NCBI GenBank assembly: GCA_963576725.1
Contig: OY755240.1
Location: 62,664,003 to 62,728,002 of the forward strand
Length of the DNA stretch: 64,000 nucleotides
Origin: Azorinus chamasolen
Taxonomy: Eukaryota > Mollusca > Bivalvia > Cardiida > Solecurtidae
Direction: 5' to 3'
Numbering within the stretch: the first letter of the stretch is position 1; every line of letters starts with the position of its first letter. Below the pieces are notes generated by a model. That model was not told the origin of the DNA. It ran no database searches and saw nothing but the letters and a program-made list of their open reading frames with translations. Both the position numbers and the translations under genes were made by a program. Below, one piece after another: positions 1-10,016 of this stretch.

Positions 1-2
1 TG

Positions 3-1643
3 AGGCCAATACCTGAAAGAAAGGAAAAAAATATCAGTGGCGAAGGCGTAAACGAGGAAAATATTATTGTTAATGTAGGAAAAATGGCAGAGCTTGTGCA
101 GGATGTACATAAAACAGTGTGCAGTAACCCACAAATGCATGTTAAAATACAAAAGAGGATGGGACTATGTGTATTTCTAACAGTGCAGTGTCAATTTTGC
201 AAATACAAATCACCTCTTCTTCCAATGACCGAAACAGTTAAACCGCATAAAGGACCATTGGGTGGAGTTTTGAATGAGACTGTAGTCCTATCTGTCATGA
301 AATCCAAAGTTGGACTTGAAGATGTTTCCAATGTTCTAGCATGCTTGAATATTAAACCTCCAAGCCATACAACCATGCAGAAAAAACTGAACAAACTGAG
401 TAACACTGTAACTGAACTAAATGAAGAGCAAATGCTGAAAAACCAGGAATACGTTGCAAAGGTCTCACAGATGGCAGGAACCGAGACGTCCGCTGACGTC
501 CAGTTTGATGTGGCATATACAAGCCGGCCACAGGGCGGAAGTGAAAAGGCGATGCAGAGCTTTGGGTTTTTAATCGAGCACTCAACAACCCAGAAGCTTC
601 CTATTGCACTGAGTACTGCAAATAAGCACTGCAAAAGACGTGACTGTTCACATGAGAATTGCACTAAAAACTACAAAAGTGACTCATCGATTGCTTCAAG
701 TGAACGCGCATTACTACATCAGTCACTGCAAAAGGTTGATGATGCCGGACGCCTTACAGTGCGCTCTATAACTACAGATGCCAGTACGCAAGCTGCAAAA
801 GCAATTAGGGACTACTATGATGAAAGAAGGAGACCAAGAGCCACTCACTTTAAATGCTTAGTCCATAGGCTTAGAACGCTCGAGAAGAATATACGTGCCG
901 CAAACCTAAAAAGCATTCCGAAGCTCTATGACAAGTCTATTTACCACCGCAAGCTGGCTTCGGGCATTCGGGCAAGACTACGACTCGAGTTCAACAATCT
1001 TAAACGTCGTCGAATGACAGACTCACAGTTCATTCAGACCAGCACCGATGCTGTAGAGACTGTGCTAAAGTGCTTTTCTGGACAACACCAAGATTGTTGC
1101 CGTAAATCGACAGTCTGCGTCAGTCCCGAACCGACCTACAGCACCAGTCATTTACCATATGGGGCGCATTTGGAGCTTAACAGTGTTGACCTACAATCTG
1201 TACAAAGTAAGATAAACTGTGTATTTGCTGAGACTGGACTGAAAGAAGTGTGCAGAATGTACAACACCAATATGTGCGAAAGCCTTAATTCATTTGTTTT
1301 CAATCACGCGCCTAAGTCATCTTGTTATAGCCGCAATTTTACAGGCCTAGTTCATTCCGCAGCCCATTCCAAATCATTGGGTCCAGGCCGTGCTACCATA
1401 CGCTTAGCCGAAGCGACTGGAACAACAATTAAAACGGACGCCCCAATGTACAGAGCAATGATGCGGAAAGACAGACTCAGGGAGCTGCATTCAAAGAGAA
1501 AGTCATCTACCAAATATAAGCAAATGCGATATTACCTAAGGAAGAGAAGGGCCAATGTAACTTTATTTAAGAGCTCCTTATACAGTGCAGATAATGTAGC
1601 TTCTCACAGTGCCAGTGACCACAATTATGGCCTATCTGTGTAA
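3..1643 (+). CDS. Mutator-like DDE transposase, copy 1 (5' end outside window)
   Basis: The frame is open from the first complete codon of the window and corresponds to residue 87 onward of the full-length copies, so the missing start is a window effect, not a truncation. An internal ATG at 84 is probably not the real start. This copy differs from all others by a Thr codon (ACT at 1058-1060) where they have Asn (ENVLK). It is followed by a TAA at 1641-1643. Catalytic-type Asp, Asp and Glu are present as described for copy 2. Confidence 0.9.
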   Translation, partial: RPIPERKEKNISGEGVNEENIIVNVGKMAELVQDVHKTVCSNPQMHVKIQKRMGLCVFLTVQCQFCKYKSPLLPMTETVKPHKGPLGGVLNETVVLSVMKSKVGLEDVSNVLACLNIKPPSHTTMQKKLNKLSNTVTELNEEQMLKNQEYVAKVSQMAGTETSADVQFDVAYTSRPQGGSEKAMQSFGFLIEHSTTQKLPIALSTANKHCKRRDCSHENCTKNYKSDSSIASSERALLHQSLQKVDDAGRLTVRSITTDASTQAAKAIRDYYDERRRPRATHFKCLVHRLRTLEKNIRAANLKSIPKLYDKSIYHRKLASGIRARLRLEFNNLKRRRMTDSQFIQTSTDAVETVLKCFSGQHQDCCRKSTVCVSPEPTYSTSHLPYGAHLELNSVDLQSVQSKINCVFAETGLKEVCRMYNTNMCESLNSFVFNHAPKSSCYSRNFTGLVHSAAHSKSLGPGRATIRLAEATGTTIKTDAPMYRAMMRKDRLRELHSKRKSSTKYKQMRYYLRKRRANVTLFKSSLYSADNVASHSASDHNYGLSV

Positions 1644-1648
1644 CAAAA

Positions 1649-2092
1649 TCAAAACAAACAAACAAAAGTAACGCACGCAGAACTAATGTCGAACTTCAAG
1701 CAAACTATTACCGCGGACAGTAGACAATGTGCATAACCCCTGTGACCGGTACATTCACCATTCAGGACACATGTTTTTCTTGAATTATTGACACTGGCAG
1801 GCTCATAGGAAAGGTGTGTGGGTATTATGCATAGCTTATTGTGACACAAATGAGAGACATGCAAATTTGGATCTAGTGTTTTTGAAGAGGAAATGAAGTA
1901 TGCCAGTCTGTGTACATGGACTTTTATACGCTTGCTGTGTACAGAAATGCGGTGAACACCATAACCATATCTATCTATCTGACCTGTCCAGAGCTCACAG
2001 TGACCAAATATGCGTGATTTTGTGTGCAATGCAGTAGACTGTTGTTCAATGAGCTGCCAGCTAGGAGGTTTGGAGAAAAACTCACTTGCCAT
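1649..2092 (-). CDS. His-Cys-box (I-PpoI-like) His-Me finger nuclease, copy 1
   Basis: This is a 147-aa protein that converges on the transposase with 5 bp between the stops. Spacing of the metal and active-site residues follows the I-PpoI plan. First zinc site: Cys32, then Cys83-x4-Cys88-x4-His93. Second zinc site: Cys108, Cys114, His117 and Cys123. The candidate general base is His81, two residues before Cys83, and the candidate Mg ligand is Asn102, nine residues after His93, the same spacings as His98/Cys100 and His110/Asn119 in I-PpoI. Known family members cut DNA as homodimers; the target here is unknown. Residue 6 is Phe in this copy. The start is the ATG at 2090-2092, the first in the frame. 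Confidence 0.8.
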   Translation of the reverse strand: MASEFFSKPPSWQLIEQQSTALHTKSRIFGHCELWTGQIDRYGYGVHRISVHSKRIKVHVHRLAYFISSSKTLDPNLHVSHLCHNKLCIIPTHLSYEPASVNNSRKTCVLNGECTGHRGYAHCLLSAVIVCLKFDISSACVTFVCLF

Positions 2093-3178
2093 GTGCTCGA
2101 AGGGCTATTCAGCACCTGAAAATTCATTTTTAAAGGTAAATTTACCTCTATTATCCTCTGTTTGACACTTCAGTATCATTACGGCCAACAGACTGCTTAA
2201 AAAATTCAATTTACACCCATTTCGAAGTAAATTTTTAACAATAACAAACCTGAGAAAATCTGCCATTAGTCACAGCCGTAATTACCTCCCCTGTTTAGGT
2301 CCCTGTAATTTTTACCTAATTGTAAGAAATACACCATAAATAACATTTTCCGACCAGAAGTTGATTACAAAGTCTGAAAAACAGTAAATCTACTCATTTA
2401 GGGTCAACTGAAAAAAAATTTTTTTTCCTTAAAGAAGCAGAAAATGTTGGAAACTCCATCTAAAAAACATTCTCCTAGTTATTTGGACATATTTCAATAA
2501 AAATATCACCAAACATTGTTTGCTGAAGGCCCCTGTAGGCTGTTTCCAGCATTTCCCTAACATGTGTAAAAGTGCATTTTTAACTGAATTTTCACACTAT
2601 TTCATACTCTATAGTACCCCTAGGAAATGTCTTAAATGTTTCCTGCTGATGCTTAAATCAGACTGTTTTGTCCTATAATCAACTCCTGGATAGCTGTATT
2701 ACCTGTAAAAACTTTACAACATGTGTTTTTACTTTAAAAAAGACTGAAATTAGATGCAAAATAGCATTTTCGGGGTCGTCCGAGGCAATGTTTTCATGAA
2801 ATTTCTATCTTTAGAGAACCAAACTCAAGCTTCTTATCATTTTCAAAGCTCTTTCACTGTTTTTTAATTATCTCCCTACACAGTCAAGTAAAAATTCATC
2901 ACAAAAAGCTGTTTAGGTCTGTTCTAGGCAATGTTTACAAAATTAGCTTCCAGTGTAAGGGAGATAATTCACACAGATTTGCTTGTATACACTTTATAAA
3001 AGCTAAACTTTTCCTTCCAACTAAAAAACTGCCCACCACATGTCTGTTGACCCAAGCTGATCTGGCATTGACTAATAGCCCATTTAGACACACTGCAGTG
3101 TTTAAAAACTCCATTCCTTGTGGATACTTAGAGAAGTGCACACAGTTACTTGAATTTTCACAATAACTGACTGCTACA
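2093..3178. other. Non-coding spacer of unit 1, MITE-free form
   Basis: It separates the nuclease start from the next transposase start and should hold the promoters of both divergent genes. A TATA-like TATAAAAG lies at 2995-3002, 177 bp before the ATG at 3179. A 17-bp inverted repeat (TAATTATCTCCCTACAC and its complement) lies at about 2865-2881 and 2953-2969. The TTAA at about 2429-2432 is the empty MITE site. Compared with later units it lacks 47 bp after about position 3049. No terminal inverted repeats of the transposon itself could be identified by eye. Confidence 0.7.
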
Positions 3179-5077
3179 ATGGAAACCAACCCGAAAAAAT
3201 ATAGAATGAGTTGTAATAACAACCAAAAGAAGAAGGGCACCCAGTTCAAAAAAAATTGGAGGAAAAATACACCGTCTTTGAGAGAAGAATTACCTGAACA
3301 TGTAATATCTGGAGCCGTCTGTTCCGAGACGACACAACGGATCTTGAGGCCAACTCCACAAGAAGCGCTTGATATAGACTATATGGCCAGTAACACACCG
3401 AGGGATCACAGTTTAACTGGAACTAGCTTGAATCTGAGGCCAATACCTGAAAGAAAGGAAAAAAATATCAGTGGCGAAGGCGTAAACGAGGAAAATATTA
3501 TTGTTAATGTAGGAAAAATGGCAGAGCTTGTGCAGGATGTACATAAAACAGTGTGCAGTAACCCACAAATGCATGTTAAAATACAAAAGAGGATGGGACT
3601 ATGTGTATTTCTAACAGTGCAGTGTCAATTTTGCAAATACAAATCACCTCTTCTTCCAATGACCGAAACAGTTAAACCGCATAAAGGACCATTGGGTGGA
3701 GTTTTGAATGAGACTGTAGTCCTATCTGTCATGAAATCCAAAGTTGGACTTGAAGATGTTTCCAATGTTCTAGCATGCTTGAATATTAAACCTCCAAGCC
3801 ATACAACCATGCAGAAAAAACTGAACAAACTGAGTAACACTGTAACTGAACTAAATGAAGAGCAAATGCTGAAAAACCAGGAATACGTTGCAAAGGTCTC
3901 ACAGATGGCAGGAACCGAGACGTCCGCTGACGTCCAGTTTGATGTGGCATATACAAGCCGGCCACAGGGCGGAAGTGAAAAGGCGATGCAGAGCTTTGGG
4001 TTTTTAATCGAGCACTCAACAACCCAGAAGCTTCCTATTGCACTGAGTACTGCAAATAAGCACTGCAAAAGACGTGACTGTTCACATGAGAATTGCACTA
4101 AAAACTACAAAAGTGACTCATCGATTGCTTCAAGTGAACGCGCATTACTACATCAGTCACTGCAAAAGGTTGATGATGCCGGACGCCTTACAGTGCGCTC
4201 TATAACTACAGATGCCAGTACGCAAGCTGCAAAAGCAATTAGGGACTACTATGATGAAAGAAGGAGACCAAGAGCCACTCACTTTAAATGCTTAGTCCAT
4301 AGGCTTAGAACGCTCGAGAAGAATATACGTGCCGCAAACCTAAAAAGCATTCCGAAGCTCTATGACAAGTCTATTTACCACCGCAAGCTGGCTTCGGGCA
4401 TTCGGGCAAGACTACGACTCGAGTTCAACAATCTTAAACGTCGTCGAATGACAGACTCACAGTTCATTCAGACCAGCACCGATGCTGTAGAGAATGTGCT
4501 AAAGTGCTTTTCTGGACAACACCAAGATTGTTGCCGTAAATCGACAGTCTGCGTCAGTCCCGAACCGACCTACAGCACCAGTCATTTACCATATGGGGCG
4601 CATTTGGAGCTTAACAGTGTTGACCTACAATCTGTACAAAGTAAGATAAACTGTGTATTTGCTGAGACTGGACTGAAAGAAGTGTGCAGAATGTACAACA
4701 CCAATATGTGCGAAAGCCTTAATTCATTTGTTTTCAATCACGCGCCTAAGTCATCTTGTTATAGCCGCAATTTTACAGGCCTAGTTCATTCCGCAGCCCA
4801 TTCCAAATCATTGGGTCCAGGCCGTGCTACCATACGCTTAGCCGAAGCGACTGGAACAACAATTAAAACGGACGCCCCAATGTACAGAGCAATGATGCGG
4901 AAAGACAGACTCAGGGAGCTGCATTCAAAGAGAAAGTCATCTACCAAATATAAGCAAATGCGATATTACCTAAGGAAGAGGAGGGCCAATGTAACTTTAT
5001 TTAAGAGCTCCTTATACAGTGCAGATAATGTAGCTTCTCACAGTGCCAGTGACCACAATTATGGCCTATCTGTGTAA
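3179..5077 (+). CDS. Mutator-like DDE transposase, copy 2 (reference copy)
   Basis: A 632-aa protein that resembles the Mutator-like transposases annotated in many invertebrate genomes. Residues 1-113 are basic and low in conservation. A Cys cluster follows (Cys142, Cys149-x2-Cys152). The RNase H-like core has a first Asp at 255 (QFDVAYTS), a second Asp at 345 (TTDAST) followed by the HFKCLVHRL segment, and a Glu at 512 (NMCESLNSF). A Cys/His insertion lies between the two Asp residues (CKRRDCSHENC) and another near 460-475 (GQHQDCCRKSTVC). The C-terminus is Arg/Lys-rich. The chosen ATG is the first in frame, just after an in-frame stop region. The enzyme should cut and join transposon ends in the nucleus. 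The family call rests on motif order recalled from the family, not on a search. Confidence 0.82.
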   Translation: METNPKKYRMSCNNNQKKKGTQFKKNWRKNTPSLREELPEHVISGAVCSETTQRILRPTPQEALDIDYMASNTPRDHSLTGTSLNLRPIPERKEKNISGEGVNEENIIVNVGKMAELVQDVHKTVCSNPQMHVKIQKRMGLCVFLTVQCQFCKYKSPLLPMTETVKPHKGPLGGVLNETVVLSVMKSKVGLEDVSNVLACLNIKPPSHTTMQKKLNKLSNTVTELNEEQMLKNQEYVAKVSQMAGTETSADVQFDVAYTSRPQGGSEKAMQSFGFLIEHSTTQKLPIALSTANKHCKRRDCSHENCTKNYKSDSSIASSERALLHQSLQKVDDAGRLTVRSITTDASTQAAKAIRDYYDERRRPRATHFKCLVHRLRTLEKNIRAANLKSIPKLYDKSIYHRKLASGIRARLRLEFNNLKRRRMTDSQFIQTSTDAVENVLKCFSGQHQDCCRKSTVCVSPEPTYSTSHLPYGAHLELNSVDLQSVQSKINCVFAETGLKEVCRMYNTNMCESLNSFVFNHAPKSSCYSRNFTGLVHSAAHSKSLGPGRATIRLAEATGTTIKTDAPMYRAMMRKDRLRELHSKRKSSTKYKQMRYYLRKRRANVTLFKSSLYSADNVASHSASDHNYGLSV

Positions 5078-5082
5078 CAAAA

Positions 5083-5526
5083 TCAAAACAAACAAACAAA
5101 AGTAACGCACGCAGAACTAATGTCGAACTTCAAGCAAACTATTACCGCGGACAGTAGACAATGTGCATAACCCCTGTGACCGGTACATTCACCATTCAGG
5201 ACACATGTTTTTCTTGAATTATTGACACTGGCAGGCTCATAGGAAAGGTGTGTGGGTATTATGCATAGCTTATTGTGACACAAATGAGAGACATGCAAAT
5301 TTGGATCTAGTGTTTTTGAAGAGGAAATGAAGTATGCCAGTCTGTGTACATGGACTTTTATACGCTTGCTGTGTACAGAAATGCGGTGAACACCATAACC
5401 ATATCTATCTATCTGACCTGTCCAGAGCTCACAGTGACCAAATATGCGTGATTTTGTGTGCAATGCAGTAGACTGTTGTTCAATGAGCTGCCAGCTAGGA
5501 GGTTTGGAGATAAACTCACTTGCCAT
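5083..5526 (-). CDS. His-Cys-box nuclease, copy 2
   Basis: It differs from copy 1 at residue 6 (Ile instead of Phe). All predicted zinc ligands and the His81/Asn102 pair are kept. The stop codons of this gene and of transposase copy 2 are 5 bp apart, so any 3' UTRs must overlap as antisense RNA. Confidence 0.8.
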   Translation of the reverse strand: MASEFISKPPSWQLIEQQSTALHTKSRIFGHCELWTGQIDRYGYGVHRISVHSKRIKVHVHRLAYFISSSKTLDPNLHVSHLCHNKLCIIPTHLSYEPASVNNSRKTCVLNGECTGHRGYAHCLLSAVIVCLKFDISSACVTFVCLF

Positions 5527-5866
5527 GTGCTCGAAGGGCTATTCAGCACCTGAAAATTCATTTTTAAAGGTAAATTTACCTCTATTATCCTCTGTTTGAC
5601 ACTTTAGTATCATTACGGCCAACAGACTGCTTAAAAAATTCAATTTACACCCATTTCGAAGTAAATTTTTAACAATAACAAACCTGAGAAAATCTGCCAT
5701 TAGTCACAGCCGTAATTACCTCCCCTGTTTAGGTCCCTGTAATTTTTACCTAATTGTAAGAAATACACCATAAATAACATTTTCCGACCAGAAGTTGATT
5801 ACAAAGTCTGAAAAACAGTAAATCTACTCATTTAGGGTCAACTGAAAAAATTTTTTTTTTCCTTAA

Positions 5867-6531
5867 GGGGGCAGTACACAGAAGATTGTCAATTTCAGCC
5901 GAGCTAGACACCCCCATCCACTGTTTCACTGTAATTCTGTCCCTTTCAAACACACCTGGAACAAATAAAGACCCCAGCTCTAGAGACAAGCCCCAGAAGG
6001 ATGGAAAATGCTACAAGAAATCATAGTAAACATGTATTCAAACTAAATTTTGACTAATTTTTCAGTTTGTACTGGTCGCCAAAATTCATTAAAAAAAGCC
6101 CGAAAACATGTTTTTCCGACAAAAAATTGCATAAGCCATTGGCGCCTCAATGCCTTAGCGCAAACTGTTTCCTGCTTCCCCAGACCCACTACCATCAGCA
6201 AATAAAGTTAAAAATATGAGGTAACCATCTCGTTCTTTCACATTTTCCATGTGTTTGACCCTACCCAAAATTTCACTCTTTTTCCCTACCATTTAAGCAG
6301 AGTCCTTTAGTTTCGAATTTTCCACCTAACTCAAAACAAATCACTTGCAAAGGTCATGACCTTGGTGCTTATTTTCATTAAAACATGTCCAAAAGTTGGA
6401 TTTTCATGCATAACATGCTTCAGTATTTTTTATTATAGTCTGAACCACCTTTAAACTTAGCATTTACCTTAGATTAAGGAATTTGACCGGGGCCAATTCG
6501 CATATTCGGTTCCTTATTGTGTACTGCCTCC
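5867..6531. mobile_element. TTAA-flanked MITE, array copy A
   Basis: The 665-bp non-coding element has short terminal inverted repeats (GGGGGCAGTACACA left, GGAGGCAGTACACA as the complement of the right end). It is bounded by TTAA at 5863-5866 and 6532-6535. TTAA target sites plus short TIRs fit piggyBac-like or Kolobok-like elements. Unit 1 has a single TTAA at the matching place, which shows the boundaries directly. Confidence 0.88.
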
Positions 6532-7169
6532 TTAAAGAAGCAGAAAATGTTGGAAACTCCATCTAAAAAACATTCTCCTAGTTATTTGGACATATTTCAA
6601 TAAAAATATCACCAAACATTGTTTGCTGAAGGCCCCTGTAGGCTGTTTCCAGCATTTCCCTAACATGTGTAAAAGTGCATTTTTAACTGAATTTTCACAC
6701 TATTTCATACTCTATAGTACCCCTAGGAAATGTCTTAAATGTTTCCTGCTGATGCTTAAATCAGACTGTTTTGTCCTATAATCAACTCCTGGATAGCTGT
6801 ATTACCTGTAAAAACTTTACAACATGTGTTTTTACTTTAAAAAAGACTGAAATTAGATGCAAAATAGCATTTTCGGGGTCGTCCGAGGCAATGTTTTCAT
6901 GAAATTTCTATCTTTAGAGAACCAAACTCAAGCTTCTTATCATTTTCAAAGCTCTTTTACTGTTTTTTAATTATCTCCCTACACAGTCAAGTAAAAATTC
7001 ATCACAAAAAGCTGTTTAGGTCTGTTCTAGGCAATGTTTACAAAATTAGCTTCCAGTGTAAGGGAGATAATTCACACAGATTTGCTTGTATACACTTTAT
7101 AAAAGCTAAAATTTTCCTTCCAACTAAAAAACTGCCCACCACATGTCTGTTGGCCGTGTAATCTGATAC

Positions 7170-7177
7170 TATATAAA
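7170..7177 (+). promoter_or_regulatory. TATATAAA box inside the 47-bp segment absent from unit 1
   Basis: It lies 152 bp before transposase copy 3. The same box recurs at 11320-11327, 15470-15477, 19620-19627 and 23770-23777. It is missing upstream of copy 2 at 3179, where a 47-bp block is absent. A second TATA-like TATAAAAG about 25-75 bp further upstream is present in all units, so it is uncertain which one is used. Confidence 0.4.
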
Positions 7178-7328
7178 CAAGATTAGCCTCCAAACAATGA
7201 CCCAAGCTGATCTGGCATTGACTAATAGCCCATTTAGACACACTGCAGTGTTTAAAAACTCCATTCCTTGTGGATACTTAGAGAAGTGCACACAGTTACT
7301 TGAATTTTCACAATAACTGACTGCTACA

Positions 7329-9227
7329 ATGGAAACCAACCCGAAAAAATATAGAATGAGTTGTAATAACAACCAAAAGAAGAAGGGCACCCAGTTCAAA
7401 AAAAATTGGAGGAAATATACACCGTCTTTGAGAGAAGAATTACCTGAACATGTAATATCTGGAGCCGTCTGTTCCGAGACGACACAACGGATCTTGAGGC
7501 CAACTCCACAAGAAGCGCTTGATATAGACTATATGGCCAGTAACACACCGAGGGATCACAGTTTAACTGGAACTAGCTTGAATCTGAGGCCAATACCTGA
7601 AAGAAAGGAAAAAAATATCAGTGGCGAAGGCGTAAACGAGGAAAATATTATTGTTAATGTAGGAAAAATGGCAGAGCTTGTGCAGGATGTACATAAAACA
7701 GTGTGCAGTAACCCACAAATGCATGTTAAAATACAAAAGAGGATGGGACTATGTGTATTTCTAACAGTGCAGTGTCAATTTTGCAAATACAAATCACCTC
7801 TTCTTCCAATGACCGAAACAGTTAAACCGCATAAAGGACCATTGGGTGGAGTTTTGAATGAGACTGTAGTCCTATCTGTCATGAAATCCAAAGTTGGACT
7901 TGAAGATGTTTCCAATGTTCTAGCATGCTTGAATATTAAACCTCCAAGCCATACAACCATGCAGAAAAAACTGAACAAACTGAGTAACACTGTAACTGAA
8001 CTAAATGAAGAGCAAATGCTGAAAAACCAGGAATACGTTGCAAAGGTCTCACAGATGGCAGGAACCGAGACGTCCGCTGACGTCCAGTTTGATGTGGCAT
8101 ATACAAGCCGGCCACAGGGCGGAAGTGAAAAGGCGATGCAGAGCTTTGGGTTTTTAATCGAGCACTCAACAACCCAGAAGCTTCCTATTGCACTGAGTAC
8201 TGCAAATAAGCACTGCAAAAGACGTGACTGTTCACATGAGAATTGCACTAAAAACTACAAAAGTGACTCATCGATTGCTTCAAGTGAACGCGCATTACTA
8301 CATCAGTCACTGCAAAAGGTTGATGATGCCGGACGCCTTACAGTGCGCTCTATAACTACAGATGCCAGTACGCAAGCTGCAAAAGCAATTAGGGACTACT
8401 ATGATGAAAGAAGGAGACCAAGAGCCACTCACTTTAAATGCTTAGTCCATAGGCTTAGAACGCTCGAGAAGAATATACGTGCCGCAAACCTAAAAAGCAT
8501 TCCGAAGCTCTATGACAAGTCTATTTACCACCGCAAGCTGGCTTCGGGCATTCGGGCAAGATTACGACTCGAGTTCAACAATCTTAAACGTCGTCGAATG
8601 ACAGACTCACAGTTCATTCAGACCAGCACCGATGCTGTAGAGAATGTGCTAAAGTGCTTTTCTGGACAACACCAAGATTGTTGCCGTAAATCGACAGTCT
8701 GCGTCAGTCCCGAACCGACCTACAGCACCAGTCATTTACCATATGGGGCGCATTTGGAGCTTAACAGTGTTGACCTACAATCTGTACAAAGTAAGATAAA
8801 CTGTGTATTTGCTGAGACTGGACTGAAAGAAGTGTGCAGAATGTACAACACCAATATGTGCGAAAGCCTTAATTCATTTGTTTTCAATCACGCGCCTAAG
8901 TCATCTTGTTATAGCCGCAATTTTACAGGCCTAGTTCATTCCGCAGCCCATTCCAAATCATTGGGTCCAGGCCGTGCTACCATACGCTTAGCCGAAGCGA
9001 CTGGAACAACAATTAAAACGGACGCCCCAATGTACAGAGCAATGATGCGGAAAGACAGACTCAGGGAGCTGCATTCAAAGAGAAAGTCATCTACCAAATA
9101 TAAGCAAATGCGATATTACCTAAGGAAGAGGAGGGCCAATGTAACTTTATTTAAGAGCTCCTTATACAGTGCAGATAATGTAGCTTCTCACAGTGCCAGT
9201 GACCACAATTATGGCCTATCTGTGTAA
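7329..9227 (+). CDS. Mutator-like DDE transposase, copy 3
   Basis: Full-length 632 aa. Residue 30 is Tyr instead of Asn (TAT for AAT), shared only with copy 4. One synonymous change is seen at about 8561 (ATTACGA for ACTACGA). The catalytic-type residues are unchanged. Confidence 0.82.
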   Translation: METNPKKYRMSCNNNQKKKGTQFKKNWRKYTPSLREELPEHVISGAVCSETTQRILRPTPQEALDIDYMASNTPRDHSLTGTSLNLRPIPERKEKNISGEGVNEENIIVNVGKMAELVQDVHKTVCSNPQMHVKIQKRMGLCVFLTVQCQFCKYKSPLLPMTETVKPHKGPLGGVLNETVVLSVMKSKVGLEDVSNVLACLNIKPPSHTTMQKKLNKLSNTVTELNEEQMLKNQEYVAKVSQMAGTETSADVQFDVAYTSRPQGGSEKAMQSFGFLIEHSTTQKLPIALSTANKHCKRRDCSHENCTKNYKSDSSIASSERALLHQSLQKVDDAGRLTVRSITTDASTQAAKAIRDYYDERRRPRATHFKCLVHRLRTLEKNIRAANLKSIPKLYDKSIYHRKLASGIRARLRLEFNNLKRRRMTDSQFIQTSTDAVENVLKCFSGQHQDCCRKSTVCVSPEPTYSTSHLPYGAHLELNSVDLQSVQSKINCVFAETGLKEVCRMYNTNMCESLNSFVFNHAPKSSCYSRNFTGLVHSAAHSKSLGPGRATIRLAEATGTTIKTDAPMYRAMMRKDRLRELHSKRKSSTKYKQMRYYLRKRRANVTLFKSSLYSADNVASHSASDHNYGLSV

Positions 9228-9232
9228 CAAAA

Positions 9233-9676
9233 TCAAAACAAACAAACAAAAGTAACGCACGCAGAACTAATGTCGAACTTCAAGCAAACTATTACCGCGG
9301 ACAGTAGACAATGTGCATAACCCCTGTGACCGGTACATTCACCATTCAGGACACATGTTTTTCTTGAATTATTGACACTGGCAGGCTCATAGGAAAGGTG
9401 TGTGGGTATTATGCATAGCTTATTGTGACACAAATGAGAGACATGCAAATTTGGATCTAGTGTTTTTGAAGAGGAAATGAAGTATGCCAGTCTGTGTACA
9501 TGGACTTTTATACGCTTGCTGTGTACAGAAATGCGGTGAACACCATAACCATATCTATCTATCTGACCTGTCCAGAGCTCACAGTGACCAAATATGCGTG
9601 ATTTTGTGTGCAATGCAGTAGACTGTTGTTCAATGAGCTGCCAGCTAGGAGGTTTGGAGATAAACTCACTTGCCAT
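9233..9676 (-). CDS. His-Cys-box nuclease, copy 3
   Basis: Ile at residue 6, as in copies 2 and 4; otherwise I see no protein difference from copy 2. Confidence 0.8.
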   Translation of the reverse strand: MASEFISKPPSWQLIEQQSTALHTKSRIFGHCELWTGQIDRYGYGVHRISVHSKRIKVHVHRLAYFISSSKTLDPNLHVSHLCHNKLCIIPTHLSYEPASVNNSRKTCVLNGECTGHRGYAHCLLSAVIVCLKFDISSACVTFVCLF

Positions 9677-10016
9677 GTGCTCGAAGGGCTATTCAGCACC
9701 TGAAAATTCATTTTTAAAGGTAAATTTACCTCTATTATCCTCTGTTTGACACTTTAGTATCATTACGGCCAACAGACTGCTTAAAAAATTCAATTTACAC
9801 CCATTTCGAAGTAAATTTTTAACAATAACAAACCTGAGAAAATCTGCCATTAGTCACAGCCGTAATTACCTCCCCTGTTTAGGTCCCTGTAATTTTTACC
9901 TAATTGTAAGAAATACACCATAAATAACATTTTCCGACCAGAAGTTGATTACAAAGTCTGAAAAACAGTAAATCTACTCATTTAGGGTCAACTGAAAAAA
10001 ATTTTTTTTTCCTTAA

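Noticed and set aside
2041..2092. Short intron in the nuclease N-terminus (GTGAGT at the ATG)
   Set aside because: The only acceptor in phase would leave an intron of about 27 bases, too short for animal splicing, and the frame is open without it.
3625..4098. 157-aa and 78-aa minus-strand frames inside every transposase copy
   Set aside because: They are antisense shadows of the conserved transposase and change only where it changes; no independent codon signal or motif.
7038..7399. 67-, 76- and 104-aa minus-strand frames before each transposase start
   Set aside because: They overlap the start and promoter region of the transposase; hydrophobic by composition, no domain, and the 47-bp indel rearranges them.
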